Assembly: GCF_017163705.1 (NCBI RefSeq)
Contig: NZ_JAFIWB010000005.1
Coordinates: 1-64,000 of the forward strand
From: Xanthomonas bonasiae
GTDB lineage: Bacteria; Pseudomonadota; Gammaproteobacteria; Xanthomonadales; Xanthomonadaceae
Length of the DNA stretch: 64,000 bases
Reading direction: 5' to 3'
Position 1 is the stretch's first letter, and the number at the start of each line of letters is the position of its first letter. The translations under genes and the position numbers were made by a program. The notes beneath the pieces are model-generated. The model saw only the letters and a program-made list of their open reading frames with translations. It did no database searches and was not told the origin of the DNA. Shown one piece after another: positions 1 to 7,524 of this stretch.

Positions 1-313
1 AGGGGCTAAAGCGCTGCAGCTGTTTCCTTCTCCCATCGGGAGAAGGTGCCCCGCAGGGGCGGATGAGGGTACGGGCGTAGCCTCGTGCATCCAATCGAGC
101 ACCTCGCCTGGGGCCGTACCCTCACCCCAACCCCTCTCCCGGGGGGAGAGGGGCTAAAGCGCTGCAGCTGTTTCTTCTCCCATCGGGAGAAGGTGCCCCG
201 CAGGGGCGGATGAGGGTACGGGCACAGCCTCGTGCATCCAATCGAGCGCCGCGCCTGGCGCCGCACCCTCGCCCCAACCCCTCTCCCGGGGAGAGAGGGG
301 CTCAAGCGCGGTG
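1..313. repeat. Tandem 148-bp intergenic repeat (two units plus a partial)
   Basis: A unit beginning AGGGGCTAAAGCGCTGCAGC starts at 1 and again at 149, and a third, partial copy begins near 296. Each unit carries two hairpin-forming segments: CTTCTCCC-x-GGGAGAAG and CCCCTCTCCC-x-GGGAGAGGGG. The same family occurs in the opposite orientation as the 141-bp array at 44391-44863. No gene is supported here; open frames crossing the array merely read through the repeat. Confidence 0.85.
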
Positions 314-1429
314 CTACGGCGCTTCCACGAACGGCACGACCTCGCGCTCTTCGGCTTCGGCGTCGACCAGGCGCTGCAGCAGCAGCGCCAGCGTCACCAC
401 GTCCTGGTGGTTGTGCGCGGCGACGCGGCGCAGGTTGCGCGCGCTGCCGCCGCGCAGGTAGCTCAGCCATGCCGCCGGCGCTTCGGAGCCGGGCAGGTCG
501 TCCTCGCGCACGATGCGCAGCAACTGGCGTTCGATCGTGGCCAGCTTGCAGTTCTCCCAGGTGCCGCGGTAACGGCGGCGGGTGGGATGCAGCAGGTCCA
601 CGTGGTCCAGCGCCGACAGCGGGTCGGCGCAGCGCGCCAACCGGTAGCGGGTCTTCAGCAGCGGCGCGTCGTAGCAGCGGCCGTTGTAGCTGGACAGCAC
701 CGTGGTCGGTGCCAGCCAGGCGCGGAACGCTTCGAGCATGGCCTTTTCCGCGCCCATCGTGGCCATCATCAGCTGGCGGATGCGCAGGCCGGGACCTTCG
801 ACGGGATGCAGGTACCAGTCGGCCGCGCCGATCATGAAGGCGCGGGTGCCGGTGCCGCCGGCCAGGCCGGTGGTCTCGGTGTCGAAGAACAGCAGGTCCG
901 ACGGCTGCACCGCGTCCTCGCGGCGGGCGAAGGCAAGCGACAGCGCGGCGGCGGGGATCGGCTGCGGCAGGAACGCTTCGATCAGGTGCAGGCCGGGTGC
1001 GATCTCCACGCCGGGCAGGTGGCGGTCGGCCGCCTGCGGCTTGCGCGGCGCCGCGGCCGGCGCCACCGCGCGCTCGCGCATGCCGAGCAGGCGCCGCAGC
1101 GAGGCGACGTCGGCACCGCGCCGGTCGAATGGTTCGATCGCGATCGGCGGCGCCACGGCGACGGCGGTATCCCCACCGCGCGCGGGCATCGGCGTGCGCG
1201 GCGCAGGCGGAGGGGGCGCCGCATCGGTGTCGCGCGGTGGCTTGCGCAGCAACGCGGCCCGGCCTGCGGGCGATGCCGCCCGTGCCGGCGCGGTCGCCGA
1301 CGCGGGAGCGCCTGCAGCCACCGCATTGCCTGCCTGTCGCGCGCCCGATGCCGGTGCACGCGGCGTATCCACGTTTGGATCGCCGGCCTGTTTGCGCAGC
1401 GCGCGCAGGCGCTCGAGGCTGATGCTCAT
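314..1429 (-). CDS. mrfB: MrfB-like DEDD exonuclease (YprB, RNase H-like)
   Basis: Predicted 371-residue 3'-5' exonuclease of the RNase H-like YprB family. The N-terminal ~135 residues are Ala/Pro-rich and probably disordered. The nuclease core starts near residue 178 and shows FFDTETTGL (D183, E185), SYNGRCYDAPLL (D254) and HNHQDVVTL (D343), as expected for four acidic metal ligands. In Bacillus subtilis MrfB acts with helicase MrfA in a mitomycin C repair pathway independent of UvrABC. The mrfA homologue lies upstream on the same strand, so the pair probably forms one operon. Three tiny ATGA-overlapping frames lie between them, and the ATG at 1429 overlaps the stop of the last one. Function is inferred from family and context. 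Confidence 0.88.
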   Translation of the reverse strand: MSISLERLRALRKQAGDPNVDTPRAPASGARQAGNAVAAGAPASATAPARAASPAGRAALLRKPPRDTDAAPPPPAPRTPMPARGGDTAVAVAPPIAIEPFDRRGADVASLRRLLGMRERAVAPAAAPRKPQAADRHLPGVEIAPGLHLIEAFLPQPIPAAALSLAFARREDAVQPSDLLFFDTETTGLAGGTGTRAFMIGAADWYLHPVEGPGLRIRQLMMATMGAEKAMLEAFRAWLAPTTVLSSYNGRCYDAPLLKTRYRLARCADPLSALDHVDLLHPTRRRYRGTWENCKLATIERQLLRIVREDDLPGSEAPAAWLSYLRGGSARNLRRVAAHNHQDVVTLALLLQRLVDAEAEEREVVPFVEAP

Positions 1430-1545
1430 GCGCGCTGCTCCGGCAACGCGCCGGGATCGGTGCGGATCGCGGTCGATTCGTTGCCCAGCAACGCGCTTCC
1501 CGGCGGCAAGTGCAATGCGCGCAGGCGTTCTGGCTTGATGCTCAT
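1426..1545 (-). CDS. Mini-ORF C between mrfA and mrfB (39 aa)
   Basis: A 39-codon frame that starts at an ATG overlapping the previous stop (ATGA) and ends in an ATGA overlapping the mrfB start. Its N-terminus (MSIKPERLRAL) resembles that of MrfB (MSISLERLRAL). Its C-terminus (STAIRTDPGALPEQRA) resembles the end of MrfA (TTAIDSELDALPEWSA). It therefore looks like a copy of the mrfA-mrfB junction made by tandem duplication. It may be a translated coupling peptide or only a relic that keeps ribosomes moving into mrfB. No known family is recognised. Confidence 0.5.
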   Translation of the reverse strand: MSIKPERLRALHLPPGSALLGNESTAIRTDPGALPEQRA

Positions 1546-1643
1546 GCGCTCCGTTCCGGCAACGCGTCGGGATCGATGTGGATCGCGGTCGATCTGTTGC
1601 CCAGCAAGCGCAGCGCGTACAGGTGCTTGAGGTCGTTACTCAT
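1542..1643 (-). CDS. Mini-ORF B between mrfA and mrfB (33 aa)
   Basis: A 33-codon frame bounded on both sides by 4-nt ATGA stop/start overlaps. It begins MSNDLKHLYALRLLGN and ends STAIHIDPDALPERSA. It shares LLGNxSTAI and DP-x-ALPE with mini-ORF C, and its tail matches the C-terminus of MrfA. Its length differs from its neighbours by a multiple of three, so the chain of overlaps is preserved. That argues for selection on translation rather than random decay. Function unknown. Confidence 0.48.
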   Translation of the reverse strand: MSNDLKHLYALRLLGNRSTAIHIDPDALPERSA

Positions 1644-1759
1644 GCACTCCACTCCGGCAACGCGTCGGAATCTGTGTCGATCGTGGTCGATGCGACGTCC
1701 AGCATCGCATGCTGCAGAAACGCGCACGTCATGCGCAGGCACGCGTGACCGATCCTCAT
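1640..1759 (-). CDS. Mini-ORF A directly after mrfA (39 aa)
   Basis: A 39-codon frame whose ATG (1759) overlaps the mrfA stop as ATGA and whose stop overlaps mini-ORF B in the same way. The N-terminal half (MRIGHACLRM) is unlike the other mini-ORFs, but the end (STTIDTDSDALPEWSA) is nearly the same as the last residues of MrfA. The simplest reading is that the 3' end of mrfA was duplicated in tandem and its overlap signals were retained. Expression is unproven. Confidence 0.45.
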   Translation of the reverse strand: MRIGHACLRMTCAFLQHAMLDVASTTIDTDSDALPEWSA

Positions 1760-4254
1760 GCGCTCCACTCCGGCAGCGCATCCAGCTCGCTGTCGATCGC
1801 GGTGGTTTCCTCGTCCAGTGCCGCGCCACCTTCCAGCAACAGGCGCAGCACCTGCTGCGCCAGCGCCTTCGGCGTGGTCGCGCTGTCCTCCTGCGCGGCC
1901 AGCACCGGGCCGACGCAGGCCGGGCAGCCGGCCACGCAGTCGCAGCGCTGCACCAGTTCGCGCGCGCGCTGCACCAGCTCGGCCTGGCGCTGCCACAGCG
2001 GTTCGCTCAGGCCCACGCCGCCGGGGAAGTTGTCGTACAGGTACACGGTGGGCACGAATTGCTGCAGTTCCACGCCGACCGGTTCGCCGTTGTCGCCGCC
2101 GCGCAGCTGGCCGCGGCCCTTGGCATCGGCCATCGCGAACCAGGCGCCGTCGCCGTCGCCCACCGCTTTCTGCAGGTCGCGCGCATCGGCCATCACCGCC
2201 ACCGTCGCCACCACGTGCAGCGCGTAGGCCGCGCCGAGGAAGCCGTCCAGCGCGTCCTGCTTGGCCGCGAACGCCTTCAGCAGCGTGGCCTGCGGCAACT
2301 GCCACCACACCGCGGTGGTATGCAGCTCCTGGTCGGGCAGGGTGACCGGGCCGTAGCCGATGTTCTCGTGGGTGTAGTAGCGGATCTTCTTGTAGCCGGC
2401 CACGCGCCGCACCACGTGCACCTCGCCGTGGTGGCTGTCGCCGCGCCCGGCCGCGCCGCCGTCGAAGCGGTCCAGCACCTTGAGCTTGGTGAAGTCGATG
2501 CTGTCGGTGTAGTAGTCCACGTGGGTACGGGTGACGTAGGCCTTGCGCCCCTCCCAGTCCAGCTTCTCCACCTGGTACGGCGTGCTCTGCACCATGTGGA
2601 TCGCGCCTTCGTACAGGGTGAGCGCGGCGGCGGAATAATCCACCTCGGCGATGATCTGCTGCTTGCCGTCGGTCTTGTCCACCACCACGAAATTGCCGTC
2701 GGCCACCGAGCGCAGGCTCACCGCGTTGGCCGGATAGCTGTCGGCGATCCACTCCCAGCGGTCGCCCTCCTGATGCACGACCTCGCTTTCGGCCAGCGCT
2801 TCCAGGAACACCGCCGGATCGACCGGGCCGAACGCCTCGCCGGCGACGAAGGTCAGCTCGAACGCGGCGCAGCGGATGTGGTCGAACAGGATCAGCGGCT
2901 GGTCCGGGGCGATGCGCGCGTGTTCGGGCGAGGCATCGGCGAAGAAGTCCGGATGCCGCACCACGTACTGGTCCAGCGGCTGCGAACTGGCCACCAGCAC
3001 GCCCAGCGACGGCTGCTGGCGGCGCCCGGCGCGGCCGAAGCGCTGCCAGGTCGCGGCCACGCTGCCGGGGTAGCCGTTGAGCACCACCACGTCCAGCGAG
3101 CCGATGTCCACGCCCAGCTCCAGCGCCGAGGTGGAGACGATGCCGTCGATGCTGCCGGCGCGCATCGCGCGTTCGGCCTCGCGGCGCTCGGTCGGCAGGT
3201 AGCCGCCGCGGTAGGCGCGGATGCGCGGCGGCTTGCGCGGGTCGTGGTCGAAGATGTCCTTCAGGTACTTGGTCAGCACTTCCACCATCAGCCGGGTCTG
3301 CGCGAACACCAGCGTTTTGAGCCCGGACTTGATCGCGATGCGCGCGATGCGGTTGCTCTGCGAGCGCGCCGACGCGCGCAGCCCCAGGTCGGCGTTGACC
3401 ACCGGCGGGTTCCACAGCAACACGTGCTTGTCGCCGGACGGCGCGCCGGACTCGGTGATCGCATGCACGCGCTGCTCGATCAGCGCTTCGGCGTGCGCGC
3501 GCGGATTGCCGATGGTGGCCGAGCACAGGATGAATTGCGGATTCACCCCGTAGAACGCGCAGATGCGCTTGAGCCGGCGCAGCACGTTGGTGACATGGCT
3601 GCCGAACACGCCACGGTAGGTATGGATCTCGTCGATCACCACGTAGCGCAGGTTCTCGAAGAACTGCGCCCACTTGGTGTGATGCGGCAGGATCGCCTGG
3701 TGCAGCATGTCCGGGTTGCTGACCACGATGTCGCCGTGCAGGCGGATCGCCTGGCGCGCATCGCCCGGGGTGTCGCCGTCGAAGGTGAAGGCCTTCACTC
3801 CCAGCTCGCCGGCGCGGTTGAGTTCCAGCAGCTCGGCCACCTGGTCCTGCGCCAGCGCCTTGGTCGGGAACAGGTACAGCGCCTTGGCCTGCGCGGTCAT
3901 CGCCGCGGCCACCACCGGCAGCGTGTAGCACAGCGACTTGCCCGAGGCGGTGGGCGTGACGATGGCCACGTGCTCGCCGCGCTGCGCCGCGTCCCAGGCC
4001 TCGGCCTGATGGCTGTACAACTGCTCGATGCCCCGCGCCTTCAGCGCCGCGACCAGCGCCGCCGGCACGTCGTCCGGGATCGGCGCATAGCGGCCCGCGC
4101 GGCCGGGGATCATGAAGCTGCCGGTGATGCGGTCGTGGTAGCGCCGCTCCAGCCGCTCGGTCAGCAGCGCGCCATCGCGCGAAGGCTCGCCGCCGGTGGT
4201 GGACAGGGCGCGCTCGGCGTCCTCGGTGCGGCGGGCTAGGGCGTGGGCGGGCAT
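1756..4254 (-). CDS. mrfA: MrfA-like DEAD/DEAH helicase with C-terminal DUF1998/cysteine cluster
   Basis: Predicted 832-residue superfamily 2 helicase of the YprA/MrfA type. Visible motifs are Walker A TPTASGKS (about residues 100-107), the Walker B box DEIH (about 208-211), SAT (in CSATIGNPRA) and the C-terminal helicase motif QRFGRAGR. Near the end are four cysteines in the pattern CxCxxxCxxC (C771, C773, C777, C780), as in MrfA, where such cysteines matter for repair. I chose the ATG at 4254 over the in-frame TTG at 4269. Its stop codon overlaps mini-ORF A, and mrfB follows ~330 bp on. Likely role: unwinding damaged DNA for MrfB to degrade in crosslink or adduct repair; this is inferred from the B. 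subtilis pair. Confidence 0.9.
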   Translation of the reverse strand: MPAHALARRTEDAERALSTTGGEPSRDGALLTERLERRYHDRITGSFMIPGRAGRYAPIPDDVPAALVAALKARGIEQLYSHQAEAWDAAQRGEHVAIVTPTASGKSLCYTLPVVAAAMTAQAKALYLFPTKALAQDQVAELLELNRAGELGVKAFTFDGDTPGDARQAIRLHGDIVVSNPDMLHQAILPHHTKWAQFFENLRYVVIDEIHTYRGVFGSHVTNVLRRLKRICAFYGVNPQFILCSATIGNPRAHAEALIEQRVHAITESGAPSGDKHVLLWNPPVVNADLGLRASARSQSNRIARIAIKSGLKTLVFAQTRLMVEVLTKYLKDIFDHDPRKPPRIRAYRGGYLPTERREAERAMRAGSIDGIVSTSALELGVDIGSLDVVVLNGYPGSVAATWQRFGRAGRRQQPSLGVLVASSQPLDQYVVRHPDFFADASPEHARIAPDQPLILFDHIRCAAFELTFVAGEAFGPVDPAVFLEALAESEVVHQEGDRWEWIADSYPANAVSLRSVADGNFVVVDKTDGKQQIIAEVDYSAAALTLYEGAIHMVQSTPYQVEKLDWEGRKAYVTRTHVDYYTDSIDFTKLKVLDRFDGGAAGRGDSHHGEVHVVRRVAGYKKIRYYTHENIGYGPVTLPDQELHTTAVWWQLPQATLLKAFAAKQDALDGFLGAAYALHVVATVAVMADARDLQKAVGDGDGAWFAMADAKGRGQLRGGDNGEPVGVELQQFVPTVYLYDNFPGGVGLSEPLWQRQAELVQRARELVQRCDCVAGCPACVGPVLAAQEDSATTPKALAQQVLRLLLEGGAALDEETTAIDSELDALPEWSA

Positions 4255-4381
4255 GGGGACGGCTCTCAAAGCGGGACAGGGAAGCGGAAACGCGTCTCAG
4301 GGTATGAGACAGCGGCCGACCGGGCGAGGGCAGCTGGCTGAGCGGATTCAGTCAGCGCGGTGGAACATGCCCGTGACCCCT

Positions 4382-4415
4382 ATAACGGATTGCGTTATAT
4401 AGCGGATGGCATTAT
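4382..4415. promoter_or_regulatory. Double palindromic operator upstream of higBA
   Basis: Two 17-bp sites abut exactly. The first (4382-4398, ATAACGGATTGCGTTAT) has perfect 6-bp inverted arms. The second (4399-4415, ATAGCGGATGGCATTAT) is a degenerate copy in the same register. They end 9 bp before the higB GTG. HigA antitoxins autorepress by binding such palindromes, so this is the probable autoregulatory operator overlapping the promoter. It is one of the more AT-rich patches in the region. Confidence 0.75.
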
Positions 4416-4424
4416 GGTTGCTGC

Positions 4425-4706
4425 GTGATCCGGAACTTCGTCGACAAGGAAGCCGATAAGATCTGGCAGGGCACGCCTTCCCGGCGATTGCCGGCCGATA
4501 TCCAGGCCGTGGCTCGGCGCAAGCTGCGTATGCTCAACAGCGCGGCCACGCTGGACGACTTGCGTGTTCCGCCGGCTAATCGCCTGGAAGCGTTGAAGGG
4601 GAACCGCAAGGGCCAATACAGCATCCGGATCAACGATCAATGGCGCGTGTGCTTCCAATGGAAGGACGGCGATGCGCTGGACGTGGAAATCGTCGACTAC
4701 CACTGA
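4425..4706 (+). CDS. higB: HigB-family toxin (RelE/ParE superfamily)
   Basis: A 93-residue protein of typical HigB length with a GTG start. Family features are the basic C-terminal half, GNRKGQYSIRINDQWRVCF, and the ending DVEIVDYH. HigB toxins are ribosome-dependent mRNA endonucleases that halt translation until neutralised by HigA. As in other hig loci, and unlike most toxin-antitoxin modules, the toxin gene comes first. The antitoxin begins 14 bp after its stop, and the pair is preceded by a double operator. It sits alone between the mrf operon and a membrane-protein gene, consistent with a mobile accessory module, although no mobile element is visible. Confidence 0.92.
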   Translation: MIRNFVDKEADKIWQGTPSRRLPADIQAVARRKLRMLNSAATLDDLRVPPANRLEALKGNRKGQYSIRINDQWRVCFQWKDGDALDVEIVDYH

Positions 4707-4720
4707 CCCATCGAGCCGTC

Positions 4721-5011
4721 ATGAAGACCCTGCCCAACATCCACCCCGGCGAAGTCCTGCTGGAGGAATTCCTGATCCCGCTGGGCATCAGCCAGAACGC
4801 ACTGGCGCGTGCCGCCGGCGTGCCGCCGCGCCGCATCAACGAAATCGTGCTCGGCAAGCGCAGCGTCAGCGCCGATAGCGCGATCCGGCTGGCCGCCGCG
4901 CTCGGCACCAGCGAGCGCTTCTGGCTCGACCTGCAGGCCGACTACGACCTGGAACAGGCGCGGCGCGCGCTGGGCGCGCAGGCCCGGAAGATCGAGCGCA
5001 TCGCGGTGTAG
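4721..5011 (+). CDS. higA: HigA-family antitoxin (XRE helix-turn-helix)
   Basis: A 96-residue antitoxin and DNA-binding autorepressor. The ATG at 4721 gives the usual HigA N-terminus (MKTLPNIHPGEVLLEEFL). A helix-turn-helix follows at about residues 24-60 (ISQNALARAAGVPPRRINEI), and then the conserved SADSAIRLAAALGTS segment. It neutralises HigB by direct binding and should repress from the 4382-4415 sites. A longer frame open from 4640 is only an upstream extension overlapping higB. Confidence 0.93.
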   Translation: MKTLPNIHPGEVLLEEFLIPLGISQNALARAAGVPPRRINEIVLGKRSVSADSAIRLAAALGTSERFWLDLQADYDLEQARRALGAQARKIERIAV

Positions 5012-5159
5012 ACCGCGCAGGTGCGTCGCCGCCGTCGCGATGCCGGCCGGCGACGGCGCGCGCGGGCCGACAACGCTGACCTGATCGTCGCGGCCAGCGC
5101 GTATCCTGTGCTCCCCCCTCGCGCAGCGGCGCCGTCCCCCGACGCGTCGAAGACTCGCC

Positions 5160-5822
5160 TTGTCCGTGCCCGCTCTCGCTCCTGCCGCACATTACAAAAC
5201 CGCCGGTGCCCGCCGCGCCGACCTGATCGTGCACGCCGCCGGCCTGCTGCTGTCCATCGTCGGCGGCGCCATGCTGATCTGGCGCCCCCACGCCAACCAC
5301 GCGCTGCTCCTGGCCACCTGCGTTTACGCGCTGGGAATGCTGGTGATGTTCGCCTGCTCGGCGGCCTACAACTTCGCCCCGCCACAGCGCCAGCCGATCC
5401 TGCGCAAGCTCGACCACGCCGGCATCTTCGTGATGATCGCCGGCTCCTACACGCCGCTGTTCGTATTGGCGCTGTCCGGCGCCTGGGTGTGGTCGATGAC
5501 CCTGGCGGTGTGGGGTGTGGCGCTGTTCGGCGTGTTCGCCAAACTGTTCCTGCCCGGCATCAGCAAGGCCTTCTGGGTGGCGATCTACCTGCTGCTGGGC
5601 TGGGCCGGCATCGCCGCGATCAAGCCGCTGATGGCCAGCCTGGACAGCGCCGTGCTGTGGTTCATCGCCGCCGGCGGCATGTTCTATACCGTGGGCGTGG
5701 GCTTCTACGTGCGCAAGTCGATGGTCTACAACCGCGCCATCTGGCACGCGCACGTGCTGGGCGGCGCGCTGTCGCACTGGTGCGCCATCTGGTTGTGCCT
5801 GCAGCCGTTGCAGACGGCCTGA
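5160..5822 (+). CDS. trhA: TrhA/hemolysin III family membrane protein (PAQR superfamily)
   Basis: A 220-residue protein with about seven hydrophobic segments. It shows the PAQR/HlyIII pattern: DLIVHAAGLLLS near the N-terminus, SAAYNFAP, LDHAGIFVMIAGSYTP in the middle and the C-terminal histidine motif HAHVLGGALSHW. The clustered histidines and acidic residues would hold the zinc of the putative hydrolase-like site. TrhA homologues affect membrane fluidity homeostasis in E. coli. The historical name hemolysin III does not imply a toxin here. The start is a TTG at 5160. The gene appears to stand alone. Confidence 0.9.
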   Translation: MSVPALAPAAHYKTAGARRADLIVHAAGLLLSIVGGAMLIWRPHANHALLLATCVYALGMLVMFACSAAYNFAPPQRQPILRKLDHAGIFVMIAGSYTPLFVLALSGAWVWSMTLAVWGVALFGVFAKLFLPGISKAFWVAIYLLLGWAGIAAIKPLMASLDSAVLWFIAAGGMFYTVGVGFYVRKSMVYNRAIWHAHVLGGALSHWCAIWLCLQPLQTA

Positions 5823-5948
5823 GGGCCTGGCAGAAGCGAGCGTTGCCAGAGCGGCGTGCGCTGGTCATGCCGCCGCGGTGGTGACGTTCAGCCGCCGACC
5901 GTAAGCTCGGCACCTGCCATGGCGATGCATGGAAAAGGACCGATCCCG

Positions 5949-6401
5949 ATGTGCAATGCCGCGCGTTTCGTCGTTGCCGCCGCGCTGCTTGGCGCGGCCG
6001 CGCAGGCGCATGCCCAGCAGGCCGAGCCCGCGCCCGCCGCGCCCAGCCCGCCGCAACAGGACATCCAGACCCTCGACGAAGTGCGCGCGTTGCCGCCGGA
6101 CGTGGAGCAGCCGCTGGACCTGTACCGCTTCAAGAACCCGGTCAGCGCCCAACCCAACCGCTTCGACAAGGATTGGCGGCCACCACCCTCGGTGGAACAG
6201 GTCAGCCAGGGCGGCGGCTACATCGCGCTCGGCGTCTATTACGTTGCCGGCAAGGTCGCCAAGGGCCTGCACACCCTCACCGGCGCACCGGACCAGATCC
6301 AGGCGGCGGTCGCCCGCCCGCCGCCGTTGAGCGATGCGCAGATCCGCCGCGCCGCGGAACTGTGCGACGCGCAGAACGCGGACTGCGCTGGGCAGCAGTG
6401 A
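5949..6401 (+). CDS. Small secreted protein of unknown function
   Basis: A 150-residue protein starting at the ATG at 5949, placed after GGAAAAGGA as ribosome binding site. Residues 1-22 form a signal peptide ending AQAHA-QQ. A Pro/Ala-rich stretch follows, then a conserved-looking segment (LDLYRFKNPVSAQPNRFDKDWRPP), a short hydrophobic helix (GGYIALGVYYVAGK) and a C-terminus with two cysteines. It is probably periplasmic. I do not recognise a family. An upstream ATG at 5919 is possible but would put charged residues before the signal peptide. Confidence 0.75.
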   Translation: MCNAARFVVAAALLGAAAQAHAQQAEPAPAAPSPPQQDIQTLDEVRALPPDVEQPLDLYRFKNPVSAQPNRFDKDWRPPPSVEQVSQGGGYIALGVYYVAGKVAKGLHTLTGAPDQIQAAVARPPPLSDAQIRRAAELCDAQNADCAGQQ

Positions 6402-6587
6402 GCGTGTCCGGGCTGATGCAGCCACTGGTCCGAGCCGCTCGCCGGGCGAGGCCGCTGATCCCGTAGAAGATTGCGCTGCTGCACTTCTGTATTCGTCCAG
6501 GCTCGCGCGCTTCGCGCTCACCCGGCATCGAGAAGCCTGCTCCGCCTTCTGCGCGGCTTGCGCAGAACGCGGGCAGGCGCTTGCCGC

Positions 6588-7007
6588 CTACAGCGAGCAG
6601 CGCAGGCGGCGGCCGCGGTGGACGAAGGTGTCGGTGCGCGCGTCGTAGCTGCGGTAGCGCTGTTGGCAGGCGCGCACGTGGCGATACCAATCGTCGTGCC
6701 GCGCGCGGTGCGCGGGCGGGTTGCCCGGACGCGGGCCCCACTTGGGATCCCAGCGGCCATAGCGCTTGTCGTCCGGGCGGTCGTCCCTGCGGTGGTCGTC
6801 GCGGTGGTCGCCGGGCCGATCGTCGCGGCGGTTGTCGTGCCGGGCTTCGTCGTGGCGGGCGGGAGCGAGTTGGCCAGGCCGCGGCGGGTCGTCGTGACGC
6901 CGGTCGTCGTCGTGACGGTCCTGGGGCGGAACCTGGTCCGCGCCTGCAACGGCGGGAAGGCCGGCGGCCAGGGCGCAAGCGATCACAACTCCAAGCATCT
7001 TGTTCAT
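6588..7007 (-). CDS. BA14K-like secreted arginine/aspartate-rich protein
   Basis: A 139-residue protein. The ATG at 7007 is preceded by GGAGAATCGA. A signal peptide (to about residue 25, AVAGA-DQ) is followed by a long stretch rich in His, Asp and Arg. The C-terminus (HVRACQQRYRSYDARTDTFV then RGRRLRCSL) matches the BA14K pattern of a cysteine pair around a YRSYD core. BA14K proteins are exported and of unclear function. The charged middle region looks disordered. Confidence 0.72.
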   Translation of the reverse strand: MNKMLGVVIACALAAGLPAVAGADQVPPQDRHDDDRRHDDPPRPGQLAPARHDEARHDNRRDDRPGDHRDDHRRDDRPDDKRYGRWDPKWGPRPGNPPAHRARHDDWYRHVRACQQRYRSYDARTDTFVHRGRRLRCSL

Positions 7008-7230
7008 TCGATTCTCCATGGGCGGGCAACGCACTGCGTGCGATCCGGCGCTGACGCTACGCGCACCGGTACGGTGACGCCGTGATGCCGGCCCTCCGCA
7101 CAGGCGGCCGGCCGCCTCGAGACCTTGGGCGATCAGCGAATGCAGCGTGGCTGGCGGGTAGCCATGGCCGAATGGCGGCCGGGATGCCGGAAGGGGTCGC
7201 CGCCGGGTGACGGCGGTCGCCGGCCAGCTG

Positions 7231-7524
7231 TCAGCGCGCGAGGATGGCCTGGGCCAGTTGCATGTCGCTGGCCTGGCGCGCGCCCGGGTCGCGTTCGCGC
7301 AGCGAGCGCAGCGCCGATTCCAGTTGCGCGCCGCGGATGCGGCCGTCGCTGGCGACGAAGCTCGCGGCATCGTCGCGCGCCTGCAGCACCACTTTGTCGT
7401 CGCCGGAACTACTGCTTCCGGCCGAGGACGCGCCGGCGGAGGTGCCGGCGAAGCTGGAGGCCTGGGCCAGCATCGGCAGGGAAAGGCTCACCAGCAACGC
7501 GCCGGCCAAGGTGATCTTGTTCAT
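7231..7524 (-). CDS. DUF2388 (TIGR02448-type) small secreted protein
   Basis: A 97-residue protein with a signal peptide (MNKITLAGALLVSLSLPMLAQA, cleaved near residue 22), a Ser/Gly linker, and a conserved C-terminal block (ARDDAASFVASDGRIRGAQLE then ASDMQLAQAIL) as in DUF2388 proteins of Pseudomonas and Xanthomonas. A GGAG lies 8 nt before the ATG. The molecular function of the family is not known. It is transcribed leftward, like the BA14K-like gene 220 bp downstream. Confidence 0.8.
   Translation of the reverse strand: MNKITLAGALLVSLSLPMLAQASSFAGTSAGASSAGSSSSGDDKVVLQARDDAASFVASDGRIRGAQLESALRSLRERDPGARQASDMQLAQAILAR

Noticed and set aside
6-470. 154-codon minus-strand frame
   Set aside because: Runs through the 148-bp repeat array and translates the repeat twice; not a gene.
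1510-4239. 909-codon plus-strand frame
   Set aside because: Shadow of the mrfA helicase gene; composition-driven, no motifs or ribosome binding site.
5160-5822. Hemolysin toxin
   Set aside because: The HlyIII name is historical; the sequence is a seven-segment PAQR/TrhA membrane protein.
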